The notes: a model not told the origin generated them from the sequence alone. A DNA stretch of 53,996 nucleotides from Plesiocystis pacifica SIR-1 (GCF_000170895.1 NZ_ABCS01000070.1:1-53996), one strand, 5' to 3'. Counted from the first letter of the stretch, positions 39,533 to 50,942 are shown. A program made the numbers and translations.

Positions 39533-40792
39533 ATGCTCGGCGCAGTGAAACTAACTTTCCTAAAGCTTCCGTTCCTGACCTGCGTCGGCCTCGGCCTCGC
39601 GCTCGCGGGCTGCACCGGCGCGGGGGCGGAGGGGGACGACGAGCTCGGCTCGGACGAGACCGAGACCGAAGCTGAAGCGACGGACACCGACGCCGACTCG
39701 GAGGCGTCCGAGGGGACGGACACCGAGCCCGACCCCTGCGACGATCCCCAGCCGGGTCAGGTCTGCTTTCTGGACGGCGGCTTCTTGAGCCTGGGCCTCC
39801 AGCCGACCACGGTCGTGGCCGCCGACCTGAGCGGCGACGGCGAGGTCGATCTGGTCGCGTCGTCGATCTCGGCGTCGTTCACCCGCGTGCTCCTCGGGCA
39901 GGGCGGCGGGGCCTTCTCGGAGCCGGTGTCGAGCACCCTGGGCACGGGCGTGCGCCACCTCGCCGCGGGCGACATCAACCTGGACGGGCACGCCGATCTG
40001 GTCGTCGCCAAGGTCCTCGGGGCCACGGGCACGGGCGTCGCCCCGGGGGACGGCACGGGCAGCTTCGGCGCGGCGCCCATCGCCAACACCGGGAACACGC
40101 CGCGGGCCGTGGTCATCGGTGATCTCGACGGCGACGGGTGGCTCGACGTGGTCACGGCCGACGAGACCGGCGCGACCCTCTACGTGCTGCTCAGCGACGG
40201 GGCCGGGGCCATCCCCACCATCACGCCGCTGGCGGTCGGGGTCGAGCCCTACGACCTGGCCCTCGACGACTTCGACGACGACGGGGCCCTCGACATCGCC
40301 GTCGTCGAGCGCACGCCCTCGACGGTCAGCCTGCTGTGGGGCGCGGGCGACGGGAGCTTCGCGGCGCCCGAGCCCTTCGGCGTGGGCGACAAGCCCCGCG
40401 GCCTCGGGGCCGGAGACGTCGACGGCGACGGCGACACGGACCTGCTCTCGGCCGACCACGACGCCGGCACGGTCACCTTGTTGCGCAACCTCGGCGATCG
40501 CAGCTTCGCCGCGGGCGAGAGCTTCCCCGTTGGGGTCGCGCCTTACTCGGCGGTGATCGCCGACGTCAGCGGCGACGGCCTGGGCGATCTGGTCAGCGCC
40601 GACTCGGGCTCGGCCAGCCTCACCATCTACCCCTCCATCGACGGCGCGGGCTTCGGCGAGCCGCTGACCTTCTACGCCGGCGAGCAGCCCTTCGACCTGG
40701 CCGCGGCCGAGCTCGACGGCGACGGACGCATGGACCTGGTGGTCGCGGATTTTGCGGGCGGCAGCGTGGCCGTGCTGATCACCGGGACCTGA
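39533..40792 (+). CDS. Lipoprotein with FG-GAP/VCBS seven-bladed propeller
   Basis: Seen: 419 residues. Lipobox Cys27 (LALAGC), an acidic linker, then about seven repeats, each with a calcium loop of the DxxGDGxxDLV type (DLSGDGEVDLV, DINLDGHADLV, DLDGDGWLDVV, DFDDDGALDIA, DVDGDGDTDLL, DVSGDGLGDLV, ELDGDGRMDLV). Known: integrin alpha-like propellers bind calcium and partner proteins or glycans. It lies 58 bp after the fibrinogen-like lipoprotein on the same strand; both may form one surface set. An in-frame GTG at 39545 is an alternative start. A two-hairpin element follows directly after the stop. Confidence 0.9.
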   Translation: MLGAVKLTFLKLPFLTCVGLGLALAGCTGAGAEGDDELGSDETETEAEATDTDADSEASEGTDTEPDPCDDPQPGQVCFLDGGFLSLGLQPTTVVAADLSGDGEVDLVASSISASFTRVLLGQGGGAFSEPVSSTLGTGVRHLAAGDINLDGHADLVVAKVLGATGTGVAPGDGTGSFGAAPIANTGNTPRAVVIGDLDGDGWLDVVTADETGATLYVLLSDGAGAIPTITPLAVGVEPYDLALDDFDDDGALDIAVVERTPSTVSLLWGAGDGSFAAPEPFGVGDKPRGLGAGDVDGDGDTDLLSADHDAGTVTLLRNLGDRSFAAGESFPVGVAPYSAVIADVSGDGLGDLVSADSGSASLTIYPSIDGAGFGEPLTFYAGEQPFDLAAAELDGDGRMDLVVADFAGGSVAVLITGT

Positions 40793-40800
40793 GCTCTACT

Positions 40801-40920
40801 TTGCCCCCACGAGCGTTTCGAGACCGGGGGCGCTTCGTCGCTCCGCTCCTCCGCTTTGGCTTGGTGGGCAATGGAGTTCGTGCCTTCGCATGGGCATCGG
40901 GCCGCCCCCTGGAGGGGGCG
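40801..40920 (+). repeat. Dispersed two-hairpin element, copy A
   Basis: Starts 8 nt after the stop of the propeller gene. Hairpin 1 has arms GCCCCC (40803) and GGGGGC (40826). A conserved unpaired linker (40832-40874) is nearly identical to copy B. Hairpin 2 has arms CGCCCCC (40903) and GGGGGCG (40914) with loop TGGA. Hairpin 1 could act as a terminator. Confidence 0.8.
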
Positions 40921-40962
40921 ATTGGACTCACAGCTCTGAGCGCCGAGCTGTCTGGTCCGCGA

Positions 40963-40968
40963 TACACT
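40963..40968 (+). promoter_or_regulatory. Putative -10 hexamer TACACT, near-leaderless small gene
   Basis: TACACT ends 9 nt before the ATG at 40978. Confidence 0.4.
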
Positions 40969-40977
40969 GCGCCTGCC

Positions 40978-41220
40978 ATGGCGCGGGACTACGACAGCAT
41001 CCTCCAGCAGGCCCTCGAGCTCGACGCGGTGGACCGGGCCAAGCTCGTGCACGCGCTGGCGCAGTCCCTCGCCGAGGAGGCGGGCCTCGACCCCGAGGAG
41101 GCCCTGGATCTGCGCGAGGAGACCCGCGATCGGCTCGACGAGAACCTCGCGAAGTCTCGGGCGATCACGGACGCTCGGATCGAGGCGGCCCTCGAGCGGG
41201 CGCGAAAGCGACGGGGCTAG
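40978..41220 (+). CDS. Addiction-module-type small protein (antitoxin-like)
   Basis: Seen: 80 residues, fully helical. The opening ILQQALELDAVDRAKLVHALAQSLAEE matches the TIGR02574-type putative addiction module component, usually paired with a RelE/ParE toxin. No toxin-sized frame with a toxin motif follows: the next gene is a 375-residue lipoprotein 10 bp downstream. It may be an orphan antitoxin or a protein of the same fold with another job. Confidence 0.7.
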   Translation: MARDYDSILQQALELDAVDRAKLVHALAQSLAEEAGLDPEEALDLREETRDRLDENLAKSRAITDARIEAALERARKRRG

Positions 41221-41230
41221 GAGTCCCGAC

Positions 41231-42358
41231 ATGATCGGGAGCAAAGGAGGACTCGCTGGCCGGGCGCTCGGCCTGGTGGCCTTCACGGCGCTCGCGGCCT
41301 GCGTCCACGGGCACGCCTGGGTCCAGCCCGCGCGCTCCGGCGTGGACTGGGGCCTCCACGAGGTGTCCGCCGGCCGCGAGGGGACGACGAACACCGAGGG
41401 GCTCGAGGCCCGGGCCCGCCGCGAGGCCGAGGCCTACTGCGCCGAGCGGGGCATGGCCGTCGAGCGCTTCTCCGTCGAGTTCGAGGGGGGCAGGGGCGAG
41501 CACGACATCCGCGGCCTCGCGCCGGGCAGCCGCGTCCAGGTGCCGGACAAGGCCTACTTTCAAGGGCGCTTTCGCTGCATGTCCGAGGATCGCGTGCTCG
41601 CGCCGCCGGCCGACGCTCCGCGTTGTCCGGGTCCGCCCGGAGCCGAGCTCGTGTGGGCCTCGCGGAGCCCCTTGGGCGTCGAGGCGCTGTTCGCCGACTC
41701 CTCCCGGTTGACGCTCACCTCGCTCGAGCGCGAGCCGGGTCCCCATCCGCTCCACGCGATCGATGGGGCTTACCTGACCATCGAGGACTCCGAGTTTGGG
41801 ATCCACCGGGCTCTGTCTGGGCGCTACTCCCTCGACGGTCAGCGCCTCGTCCTCGACGGGCTGCGCCTGTTCCACGACGGCCAGTACAGCGCGCTCGACA
41901 CCTGCTGGTCCGAGCTCGACCACCTCGAGGTCGAGCTGCTCGAGCCCGACTGGGTCGACGCGGACCTGCCGCTGTGCGAGGGCATCGATCTGCGCCAGCC
42001 CGGGGGCTTGGGGCCGGAGCTGAGGATGAAGCGCGACGACGCCCCCGGGGCCTGGATCGACGCGGCCAGCGGACCGACCCTCGACTCGCCCGAGTACCGG
42101 CGGGACCTGCAACTCCACGTCGAGCTGAAGGTCCCGCCGCGCACGGGTCGCTACCCCGTGGGTGAGGCCCTCGCCGTCGAGCTGGTCATCGACGGGCGGC
42201 GGCTGCGGGCCTACGGGGGGATCTTGGAGCTCTCGGTCCGCCGTGATGGGGCGCTCTCGGGGCGCTTCGACGAGCTGTGGCTCGTCGCCGAGGGGGACGA
42301 GCCTTGCCTCGAGTCGCTGAGTCTCTACGCGCCTTCATGGACGGCGGAGGCTCGGTGA
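41231..42358 (+). CDS. Lipoprotein of unknown function
   Basis: Seen: 375 residues. Lipobox Cys24 (TALAAC). An N-terminal domain (about 25-120) is followed by a beta-rich part with repeated aromatic and Asp-Gly turns. The 3' end has a duplicated-looking Arg-Leu-x-Leu-x-Gly pattern, and Cys are sparse. SD AGGAG about 7 nt before the ATG and a 10-bp gap to the small gene suggest co-transcription. No family was recognised. Confidence 0.7.
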   Translation: MIGSKGGLAGRALGLVAFTALAACVHGHAWVQPARSGVDWGLHEVSAGREGTTNTEGLEARARREAEAYCAERGMAVERFSVEFEGGRGEHDIRGLAPGSRVQVPDKAYFQGRFRCMSEDRVLAPPADAPRCPGPPGAELVWASRSPLGVEALFADSSRLTLTSLEREPGPHPLHAIDGAYLTIEDSEFGIHRALSGRYSLDGQRLVLDGLRLFHDGQYSALDTCWSELDHLEVELLEPDWVDADLPLCEGIDLRQPGGLGPELRMKRDDAPGAWIDAASGPTLDSPEYRRDLQLHVELKVPPRTGRYPVGEALAVELVIDGRRLRAYGGILELSVRRDGALSGRFDELWLVAEGDEPCLESLSLYAPSWTAEAR

Positions 42359-42407
42359 GTCGTCCACGACGACCCTCTGAGCGTTTTGCGCCGCGCGCGA
42401 GTGGGGG

Positions 42408-42413
42408 TACATT
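42408..42413 (+). promoter_or_regulatory. Putative -10 hexamer TACATT, near-leaderless gene
   Basis: TACATT ends 7 nt before the ATG at 42421. Confidence 0.45.
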
Positions 42414-42420
42414 CGCGGCC

Positions 42421-42972
42421 ATGCGCTGGCTCTCGTGTGCGTTCGTGCCCGCCCTGATCCTCTCCCTCGCCGCCTGCGACTCGGGCCCCGAGCCCGACGC
42501 CAAGCAGGACGACGCGGCCGCCAAGGCCAAGGCCGAAGAGGACGCCAAGAAGGCCGAGGAGGAGGAGGCGCTGCGCAAGGGCCTCGAGAAGAAGCAAGCG
42601 GCCGAGGCCGCGGAGAAGGCCAAGTACGACGCGATCGCCGACGTCGTGGTCAAGGCGCCGGAGAAGCTGCCCAAGGACCTCGACACGGCCTGCACCGAGC
42701 TCATCTACATCTACTCGGACTGGGTCAAGGCCATCTACTTCGACGACGACAAGTACCAGATCACCTTCTTCGACTCGAAGAAGGAGAACCTGGGCAAGGT
42801 CAAGGGGAGCTGCGCCAAGCTCGACAGCGTCGAGGCGGCGGCGTGCATGACCGAGGTCATCAAGGCCGTGACCGCCGAGGGGGCCTACACCGAAGCGCAG
42901 TTCAAGCTGCTCCAGGCCAAGCCGGACTACTTGTTCGACGCCTGCGTCGACAAGTACGCCCCGGGCAAGTAG
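42421..42972 (+). CDS. Small lipoprotein with Lys/Ala/Glu coiled coil
   Basis: Seen: 183 residues. Lipobox Cys19 (SLAAC). Residues about 28-75 form a highly charged Ala/Lys/Glu helix, followed by a small four-Cys domain (C90, C120, C130, C176 approximately) with several Tyr. The plan suggests an envelope lipoprotein that spans the periplasm by a coiled coil. No family was recognised. The DNA methyltransferase begins 10 bp downstream and may share its transcript. Confidence 0.75.
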   Translation: MRWLSCAFVPALILSLAACDSGPEPDAKQDDAAAKAKAEEDAKKAEEEEALRKGLEKKQAAEAAEKAKYDAIADVVVKAPEKLPKDLDTACTELIYIYSDWVKAIYFDDDKYQITFFDSKKENLGKVKGSCAKLDSVEAAACMTEVIKAVTAEGAYTEAQFKLLQAKPDYLFDACVDKYAPGK

Positions 42973-42982
42973 ACCCGGGGGC

Positions 42983-44380
42983 GTGAGCGGAGACGAGGAC
43001 ACGCGGGCAGACACCGAGGCGCCCTCCGAGCAAGAGCGCTCGGCCAAGAACGAGCCCGGACACGAGCCGGCGGGGAAGAAGCCCGAGGGGAAGAAGCCCA
43101 AGAAGGGCAAGGCGCCGCGCCGAGGTGCGCGTCGCGAGGCCCTGTCCAACCTCGGCGGCCCCGTCGACAGCCGCGGCGATCGAGCCTTCGCCTTCGCGCT
43201 CGCCTCGGCCATGGAGGCCCAGGCCGAGGAGGCCGACGTGCTCACCCACGGCTTCCACACCTACCCCGCGCGCATGCACCCGGCCCTGGCCCGGGTCGTG
43301 CTGCGCGAGTTCGACCTCGGCCCCGGCTCGGAGGTCCTCGATCCCTTCTGCGGCGGGGGCACCGTGGCCGTCGAGGCCATGGTCGCGGGCTGGCGCTGCC
43401 TCGGCAGCGACCTCGACCCCCTGGCGCTGCGGCTGTCGCGGGTCAAGGTCGAGCGCCGCCGCGAGCCCCAGCGCGCGCGCTTCACGGAGGTGCTCGAGGC
43501 CGTCGCGGCCGCGTCCGAGCGCCGGGTCCGGGGCCGGGTGGAGGTCCGCGCCGCGCTCTCGCCCGAGGAGCGCAGCTGGTACGATGTCCACGTCCTCAAG
43601 GAGCTCGCCGGTCTGCTCGAGGAGATCCGCGCGGTCCGGGACAAGCGGGATCGCCAAGCCCTGGAGATGGTGTTTTCGGCGATCGTGGTCAAGTTCTCGC
43701 GTCAGCGCTCGGAGACCGCGGACCGCGACGCCCCCCGGCGCTTGCGCAAGGGCCTGGTCACGGAGTTCTTCCTGCGCAAAGGCCGTGAACTCGTCGAGCG
43801 GTGGGCGGCGCTGAGCGAGGCCCTGCCCGAGCGATCCCACGAGCCGCGCTTTGTCCAGTCCGACGCCCGGCGCCTGCCGACCACGCTCTCGGGGGAGTAC
43901 CGCTGCGACCTCGTCCTGACCTCGCCGCCCTACGGGGGCACCTACGACTACGCGCGGCATCACGCCCGCCGCCACGCGTGGTTGGGGATCAACGCGAAGC
44001 ACCTGCGCGAGGGCGAGATCGGTGCGCGCCGGGACCTCTCGCAGCCGCACTCGAAGTCGGGAAGTGCGCGGCGAGGAGAGCGGCGTAGCGGTCGGGTCGA
44101 AGCGGGCAAGGACGCCCAAGCGCGCTGGGATCAGCAGGTGCTCGACACCCTGCGCACCCTCCACGAGCTGCTCTCGCCGGACGCCGTGGCCGTGTTGCTC
44201 ATGGGGGACGCCCAGCTCGGGCGGGTCGCGGTACCGGCGGACCGGCAGCTCGAGGCGCTCGCGCCCGTGGCCGAGCTCGAGTTCCTCGCGGCGGCTTCGC
44301 AGCCGCGCCCCGAGTGGTGGACCGGCGGACACGGCCAGGAGCGACGGGAGCACCTCGTCGCGCTTCGCCGGCCGGCCTGA
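42983..44380 (+). CDS. Solo DNA methyltransferase (TSPPY type)
   Basis: Seen: 465 residues. A highly charged, disordered-looking N-terminus (1-55, Lys/Pro/Glu). AdoMet motif I DPFCGGGT (120-127) after HTYPARMHP, and catalytic motif IV TSPPYGGTYDYA (313-317 core) about 190 residues later, followed by the HAWLGI stretch seen in related enzymes. Known: TSPPY is typical of N4-cytosine methyltransferases, and DPPY of N6-adenine ones, so N4mC is the more likely product; a role on RNA is not excluded. No restriction enzyme gene is adjacent, so it is probably an orphan. The GTG start is used; an alternative is not obvious. Confidence 0.85.
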   Translation: MSGDEDTRADTEAPSEQERSAKNEPGHEPAGKKPEGKKPKKGKAPRRGARREALSNLGGPVDSRGDRAFAFALASAMEAQAEEADVLTHGFHTYPARMHPALARVVLREFDLGPGSEVLDPFCGGGTVAVEAMVAGWRCLGSDLDPLALRLSRVKVERRREPQRARFTEVLEAVAAASERRVRGRVEVRAALSPEERSWYDVHVLKELAGLLEEIRAVRDKRDRQALEMVFSAIVVKFSRQRSETADRDAPRRLRKGLVTEFFLRKGRELVERWAALSEALPERSHEPRFVQSDARRLPTTLSGEYRCDLVLTSPPYGGTYDYARHHARRHAWLGINAKHLREGEIGARRDLSQPHSKSGSARRGERRSGRVEAGKDAQARWDQQVLDTLRTLHELLSPDAVAVLLMGDAQLGRVAVPADRQLEALAPVAELEFLAAASQPRPEWWTGGHGQERREHLVALRRPA

Positions 44381-44704
44381 TGGGCTGAGAATGAAGTTCT
44401 GAATCGCGCATGGCGAGCGCGTTTCAGTGCCCTCCGGAAGTTTCGCGGTTGAGACGCGGCCTGCGAGAAACTCGACGGGTGCGGGCGACGTCTACTCGTC
44501 GCGTCGGCGCGCCCTCGTGGGTGCAGACCGTGCGCCCATCGGGCCCGCCTGGGTGCCCCTCCGTCGTGCCTGCGCGGGCGGTTCGGGTGGGCGTGGGCGG
44601 ACTTTGCACAGGGATCGAGGCGCGCCGCGTCTGTCGCGTTTTGACCCAAGCGCGCGCGCGATGGTTTTGGCGGAGTTCGCGGGACGACGAACTCGCGGAC
44701 GTAC
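44381..44704. other. Intergenic region with palindrome, no gene seen
   Basis: The gap before the kinase holds an alternating CG tract (44651-44660) and an inverted repeat GAGTTCG-N8-CGAACTC (44673-44694) that ends 10 bp before a -10-like TATGAT, a natural operator position. Short open frames here have no coding character. Confidence 0.45.
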
Positions 44705-44710
44705 TATGAT
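44705..44710 (+). promoter_or_regulatory. Putative -10 hexamer TATGAT of the second kinase-TPR gene
   Basis: TATGAT is close to consensus and lies 32 nt before the TTG at 44743, so this gene would have a short leader, unlike most genes here. Confidence 0.4.
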
Positions 44711-44742
44711 TTGTCACCACCACCACCCTCGGGGCTGCGGCC

Positions 44743-47556
<2,814 letters not shown>

Positions 47557-47562
47557 ACTTTT

Positions 47563-47666
47563 TTGCCCCCGCGGGCGCTCTCGAGCCGGGGGCGCTTCGT
47601 CGCTCCGCTCCTCCGCTTTGGCGTGGTGGGCAATGGGAGGGCATGTCGCCCCCGCTCGCGGGGGCG
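47563..47666 (+). repeat. Dispersed two-hairpin element, copy B
   Basis: Begins 6 nt after the kinase stop. Hairpin 1 arms GCCCCC (47565) and GGGGGC (47588); conserved linker nearly identical to copy A; hairpin 2 arms CGCCCCCGC (47647) and GCGGGGGCG (47658). Stem sequences differ from copy A but remain paired. Confidence 0.8.
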
Positions 47667-47756
47667 TGGTTTGGCGGGGGTGCGGGGAGCGTGTCGAGGC
47701 GCGGGGGCGAGTTCGGCGTGGTTTGGCGGGGCTGAGGGAGCGTGTCGAGGCTCGGG
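47665..47756 (+). repeat. Tandem direct repeat, two copies, period about 52 bp
   Basis: Two copies of a block beginning CGTGGTTTGGCGGGG and ending GCGTGTCGAGGC plus GGG (47665 and 47717) lie immediately after the two-hairpin element and before the end of the convergent gene. Confidence 0.75.
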
Positions 47757-47784
47757 TCGGAGACGAAGCTGCCGACCGCCTGGT

Positions 47785-49170
47785 TCAGGGCAGGGCCATG
47801 CCGCGCTGGCAGTCCTCGACGGCGTCGAGGCTCAGGCTCGCCAGCTGTCGCTGCTGGGTTCGCGCGAGGGCTCGCGTGTTGACGAGGGCTCGGCCGCGGC
47901 TGCGCAGGGCGAGCTCCATGGCTTGGACGTGGCGCCAGCGGGCGGGTCCAGCGGTGAGGGCGTCGCGGAGTCCGGCGGCGTCGAGGGGGCGGCCGGCGTG
48001 GTGGCGGAGGCTCGGGTTGTCGTCGAGAGTGGCCCGCGCGTTGGCCCACCAGGCTCGGATCGCGGCGGGGTCGGGGAGGGGGAGCTGGGCCTCGGCGTCG
48101 GGGACGAGGTCTTCGTCGAGGTCGTCGGCGTCGAGGGGCGGGAGGCTCTCGGCGGCGGTCTCGGGCGGGGGGTCGCGCCACAGCTCGTCTCGGTCCACGG
48201 GCAGGCCCGCGACCGCGCACGGCAGCTCGGCGGCGAGGGGGCCAAACTCGGGGTCGTCGAGGAGGGGGAGGGCGGCCTCGACGGCGTCGGGGCGCCCGGC
48301 GTGGGCGCAGGCCCAGGCGCTCGTTCGACGCAGCTCGGGGTCGTCGAGGTCGGCGAGCAGGCGGGCGTGGGCGCTGGCGTCACCGAGCACGGCCACCCAG
48401 GTCGCCGCGGCCCGACGCATCGCGGGCTCGGGAGCGGCGAAGGCCCAGTAGGCCGCGGACGCCCACGCCCCCTGGACGCCGAGGAGCAGCGCCGTGGTGA
48501 TCGTCGCCTCGCGCAGCTCGGGGTCTTCGGCGCGGCCGAGGCGGTCCCAGATCCCCGGCGGGGGGTCGAGGCGCCGGAGCCCCTCGGGGCCGCCAAAGCG
48601 CGCCAGGGTCACCGCGGCCCGGGCCGTGGCCACGTCCGCGCTGTCGAGGTGGGGCCGCAGCCAGGGCCCGGGGACGTGCTGGCGCCCGGCGAGGACCTCG
48701 AGGCGCGCCGAGACGCCGAGGGTGCTCGCGCCCTCGAGGTCCGCGAGCAAGCGCCGCTCGGCCGCGGCGGGGTTCGAGCTCATCGAATCGGCGTCGAGGT
48801 CGAGGCCGAGCTGCAGCCCGCGGACCAGACCTCTACGCCGCTCGTCCTGGGCCTCGTCGAGGAGGCCCAGCAGGCGGGCCCAGCCCTCGGCGTCGAGGCC
48901 GACGGTCAGCGCCATGGTCGCCGCGGCGCAGCGCTCCTCGCTGCTCACCGGGCTGTCGAGCGCGGGCCACAGCAGCTCGCGGGCCACGGCTCGCCCGCCG
49001 ATCACCAGGCCATCGACGTGGGCGAGCAGCCGCGCCTCCGGCCCCTCGGCGATCTCCTCGAGGGTGTAGTTCGGCGCGTCGAGGGTGGACGCCCACACCT
49101 CGAAGCAGAACTCGGCCTCGTCGAGGTGCTGCTCGACGAGCTCCCAGAGGATGTGGTCTTCGTCCGCCAT
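47785..49170 (-). CDS. TIGR02270-like HEAT-repeat protein
   Basis: Seen: 461 residues. The opening ILWELVEQHLDEAEFCFE, then NYTLEEIAEGPEARLLAHVDGLVIGG, matches the TIGR02270 family as I remember it. The body is a chain of Ala/Leu/Arg helical pairs of HEAT type. Known: the family occurs in proteobacteria, often in or near type VI secretion clusters; nothing else of T6SS is visible here. The start is the ATG at 49170, which begins the conserved N-terminus; upstream frame extension lacks similarity. Function unknown; probably a scaffold. Confidence 0.75.
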   Translation of the reverse strand: MADEDHILWELVEQHLDEAEFCFEVWASTLDAPNYTLEEIAEGPEARLLAHVDGLVIGGRAVARELLWPALDSPVSSEERCAAATMALTVGLDAEGWARLLGLLDEAQDERRRGLVRGLQLGLDLDADSMSSNPAAAERRLLADLEGASTLGVSARLEVLAGRQHVPGPWLRPHLDSADVATARAAVTLARFGGPEGLRRLDPPPGIWDRLGRAEDPELREATITTALLLGVQGAWASAAYWAFAAPEPAMRRAAATWVAVLGDASAHARLLADLDDPELRRTSAWACAHAGRPDAVEAALPLLDDPEFGPLAAELPCAVAGLPVDRDELWRDPPPETAAESLPPLDADDLDEDLVPDAEAQLPLPDPAAIRAWWANARATLDDNPSLRHHAGRPLDAAGLRDALTAGPARWRHVQAMELALRSRGRALVNTRALARTQQRQLASLSLDAVEDCQRGMALP

Positions 49171-49273
49171 TGCGAGGGTCCCGCGCGGGCACCTTACTGC
49201 GAGGGGTGTCGAGCTCGGAAGGGGCGGCCTGGCGAAGCCCGCAGGTTGTGCGCATGGGTGGCGGTCAGTCGGC

Positions 49274-49363
49274 AAAAATGACCCATTTTCGGTCGGTGGT
49301 CATTTTTCTGGGCTCGATCGTCGAGTTTCGCTTGCAAAAATGACTCATCGGACCAGTATGGTC
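49274..49363. promoter_or_regulatory. Operator array upstream of the TetR gene
   Basis: AAAAATGACC (49274) and its inverse GGTCATTTTT (49298) form a 10-bp-arm inverted repeat; a third copy AAAAATGACT starts at 49336, 62 bp from the first. A separate palindrome GACC-AGTAT-GGTC (49351-49363) covers the putative -10. The AT-rich sites stand out sharply from the surrounding DNA. They probably bind the TetR regulator that follows. Confidence 0.7.
49357..49362 (+). promoter_or_regulatory. Putative -10 hexamer TATGGT, leaderless GTG gene
   Basis: TATGGT ends 6 nt before the GTG at 49369, with TTGCAA at 49332 as a possible -35 (19-bp spacer). It lies inside the GACC/GGTC palindrome. Confidence 0.45.
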
Positions 49364-49368
49364 AGTAC

Positions 49369-50112
49369 GTGAGCGTGCCCGTAGACCGCCTCACCGAGCA
49401 GCTCCACGGCTACATCGGTGACATCGACCCGAGCAGCCGAAAAGGCCGCCGCCGCCTCGCCATCATCGAAGCCGCCACGGCCCGCTTCAAGGCCGAGGGC
49501 TACCGGGCGACGAGCATGGACGACATCGCCGCGGACGTGGGCGTCGCCAAGGGCACGCTCTACCTCTACTTCCCCAAGAAGATCGACCTGCTCATCGCCT
49601 GCTCGGCGCGGGAGAAGCTCGAGTGGATCCCGCGCTTCACCGCGGTCTTCGACCCGTCCACGGGCTCGGCCGCGGTCCGCCTCAAGCGCTGGCTGACCCT
49701 GCTCCTGACCCTCCCGGGCGAGTCGCTGAACATGCGCCTGCTCGAGGACGGGGTCGAGGAGATCCTCGCCGAGATGCCCCAAGAGCTCGTCGCTCAGGGC
49801 AACGCCAACGTCGCCGAATACATCGCGCCGATGCTCGACGAGGTCGCGGGGCACCACCGCTGGAGCCTGGTCGAGCTCGTCGATCGGGCCAACGTGCTCC
49901 GGGCTCTGGCCCACCTCGGCCCCGTGCTGCGCCACGAGCACAACCACCCCGGCATGAGCACCCAGCGCTTCGCCGCCATCTTGGCCGATCTGGTCGTCGA
50001 TGGCCTGCGCCCGCGCCCGCCCGGCGACGTGCCGGCGGACGTGAACGATCCCCCAAGTCCATCGTCGGTCTCTGCCGACAAAGACTCCACCGAGTCAGGA
50101 GAAGCACCATGA
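49369..50112 (+). CDS. TetR-family transcriptional regulator
   Basis: Seen: 247 residues. HTH region about 30-75 (IIEAATARFKAEGYRATSMDDIAADVGVAKGTLYLYFPKKIDLL), a helical ligand-binding part, and a Pro/Ser/Asp-rich tail. Preceded by a clear operator array, so autorepression is likely. The stop overlaps the start of the LolA-like gene (ATGA), so the regulator is in the same operon as its probable targets. The inducer is unknown; related operons respond to lipophilic or envelope-active compounds. Confidence 0.93.
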   Translation: MSVPVDRLTEQLHGYIGDIDPSSRKGRRRLAIIEAATARFKAEGYRATSMDDIAADVGVAKGTLYLYFPKKIDLLIACSAREKLEWIPRFTAVFDPSTGSAAVRLKRWLTLLLTLPGESLNMRLLEDGVEEILAEMPQELVAQGNANVAEYIAPMLDEVAGHHRWSLVELVDRANVLRALAHLGPVLRHEHNHPGMSTQRFAAILADLVVDGLRPRPPGDVPADVNDPPSPSSVSADKDSTESGEAP

Positions 50113-50912
50113 GCATGTCCCGCCGCAACGCGCTGACCGCCCTCGCGGGCCTGTCGGCCCTGTCCGTCGCCGCCTTCACCCTCGGCCTGCCCGCGCCGGC
50201 CCTCGCCGCGCCCCAGCCCGGCGACCCCGAGTTCCCGCGCTACCTCCTCGACCAGGTCGACGACCAGTACCGCGGCCGGTCCAGCCACGGGACCATGACC
50301 ATGGCGGTCAAGACCAAGCACTGGGAGCGCTCGATGAAGCTCGAGAGCTGGTCGCTGGGCGAGGACTACTCGCTGATCCGCATCCTCGAGCCCAAGAAGG
50401 AGCGGGGCACGGCGACCCTCAAGGCCAACGGCGACCTGTTCACCTACCTGAGCAAGACCGGCCGGACCATCAAGATCTCCGGGGCGTCCATGGGCGGCTC
50501 GTGGATGGGCAGCCACTTCACCAACGACGACCTCATCAAGGACAGCCGCCTGGCCAACGACTTCGACTACGCGCTGCGCGAGGGGCCGACCATCGAGGGC
50601 GAGGCGACCTGGGCGGTGATTCTAAAGCCCAAGCCCGACGCCGTCGTCGTGTGGGGGCAGATCGACGTCATGGTCCGCAAGTCGGACCTGCTGCCCGCGG
50701 GCCAGCTGTTCTACGACGAGGACCTCAACCCCATCCGCAAGCTCGAGTTCTTCGAGTACCGCGAGCAGGCCGGGCGCAAGCTGGCCGGGCGCATGCGCAT
50801 GACCCCCCTCGACAAGCCCGGGGAGTTCACCGAGATGCGCTACGAGCACATCGACTTCGACGTCGACCTCGAGCCCTCCTTCTTCAGCGTGCAGCAGCTC
50901 AAGGCCATCTAG
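50109..50912 (+). CDS. LolA-like outer-membrane lipoprotein-sorting family protein
   Basis: Seen: 267 residues. Signal peptide ending near residue 34 (ALAAP), then a beta-rich domain with HWERSMKLESWSLGEDYSLIRILEPKKERGTATLK, the signature of the LolA/LolB-like superfamily branch that accompanies exporters. Known: such proteins carry lipids or lipoproteins across the periplasm in a hydrophobic half-barrel. The ATG at 50109 overlaps the TetR stop and is preceded by AGGAGAA. It lies directly upstream of three FtsX-type permeases, forming a likely lipid or lipoprotein export unit. Confidence 0.85.
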   Translation: MSMSRRNALTALAGLSALSVAAFTLGLPAPALAAPQPGDPEFPRYLLDQVDDQYRGRSSHGTMTMAVKTKHWERSMKLESWSLGEDYSLIRILEPKKERGTATLKANGDLFTYLSKTGRTIKISGASMGGSWMGSHFTNDDLIKDSRLANDFDYALREGPTIEGEATWAVILKPKPDAVVVWGQIDVMVRKSDLLPAGQLFYDEDLNPIRKLEFFEYREQAGRKLAGRMRMTPLDKPGEFTEMRYEHIDFDVDLEPSFFSVQQLKAI

Positions 50913-50942
50913 GCCGCACTCACATTCGCGGGAGCCAGCGTC

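Noticed and set aside
40779..40979. Short minus frames with a shared PKRRSGATKRP string (also near 47600)
   Set aside because: The shared string is the translated core of the dispersed two-hairpin element, not a protein family.
44410..44709. 99-codon open frame in the gap before the second kinase-TPR gene
   Set aside because: Low-complexity Arg/Ser/Gly, no ribosome site, and it contains the palindrome and -10 of the kinase gene.
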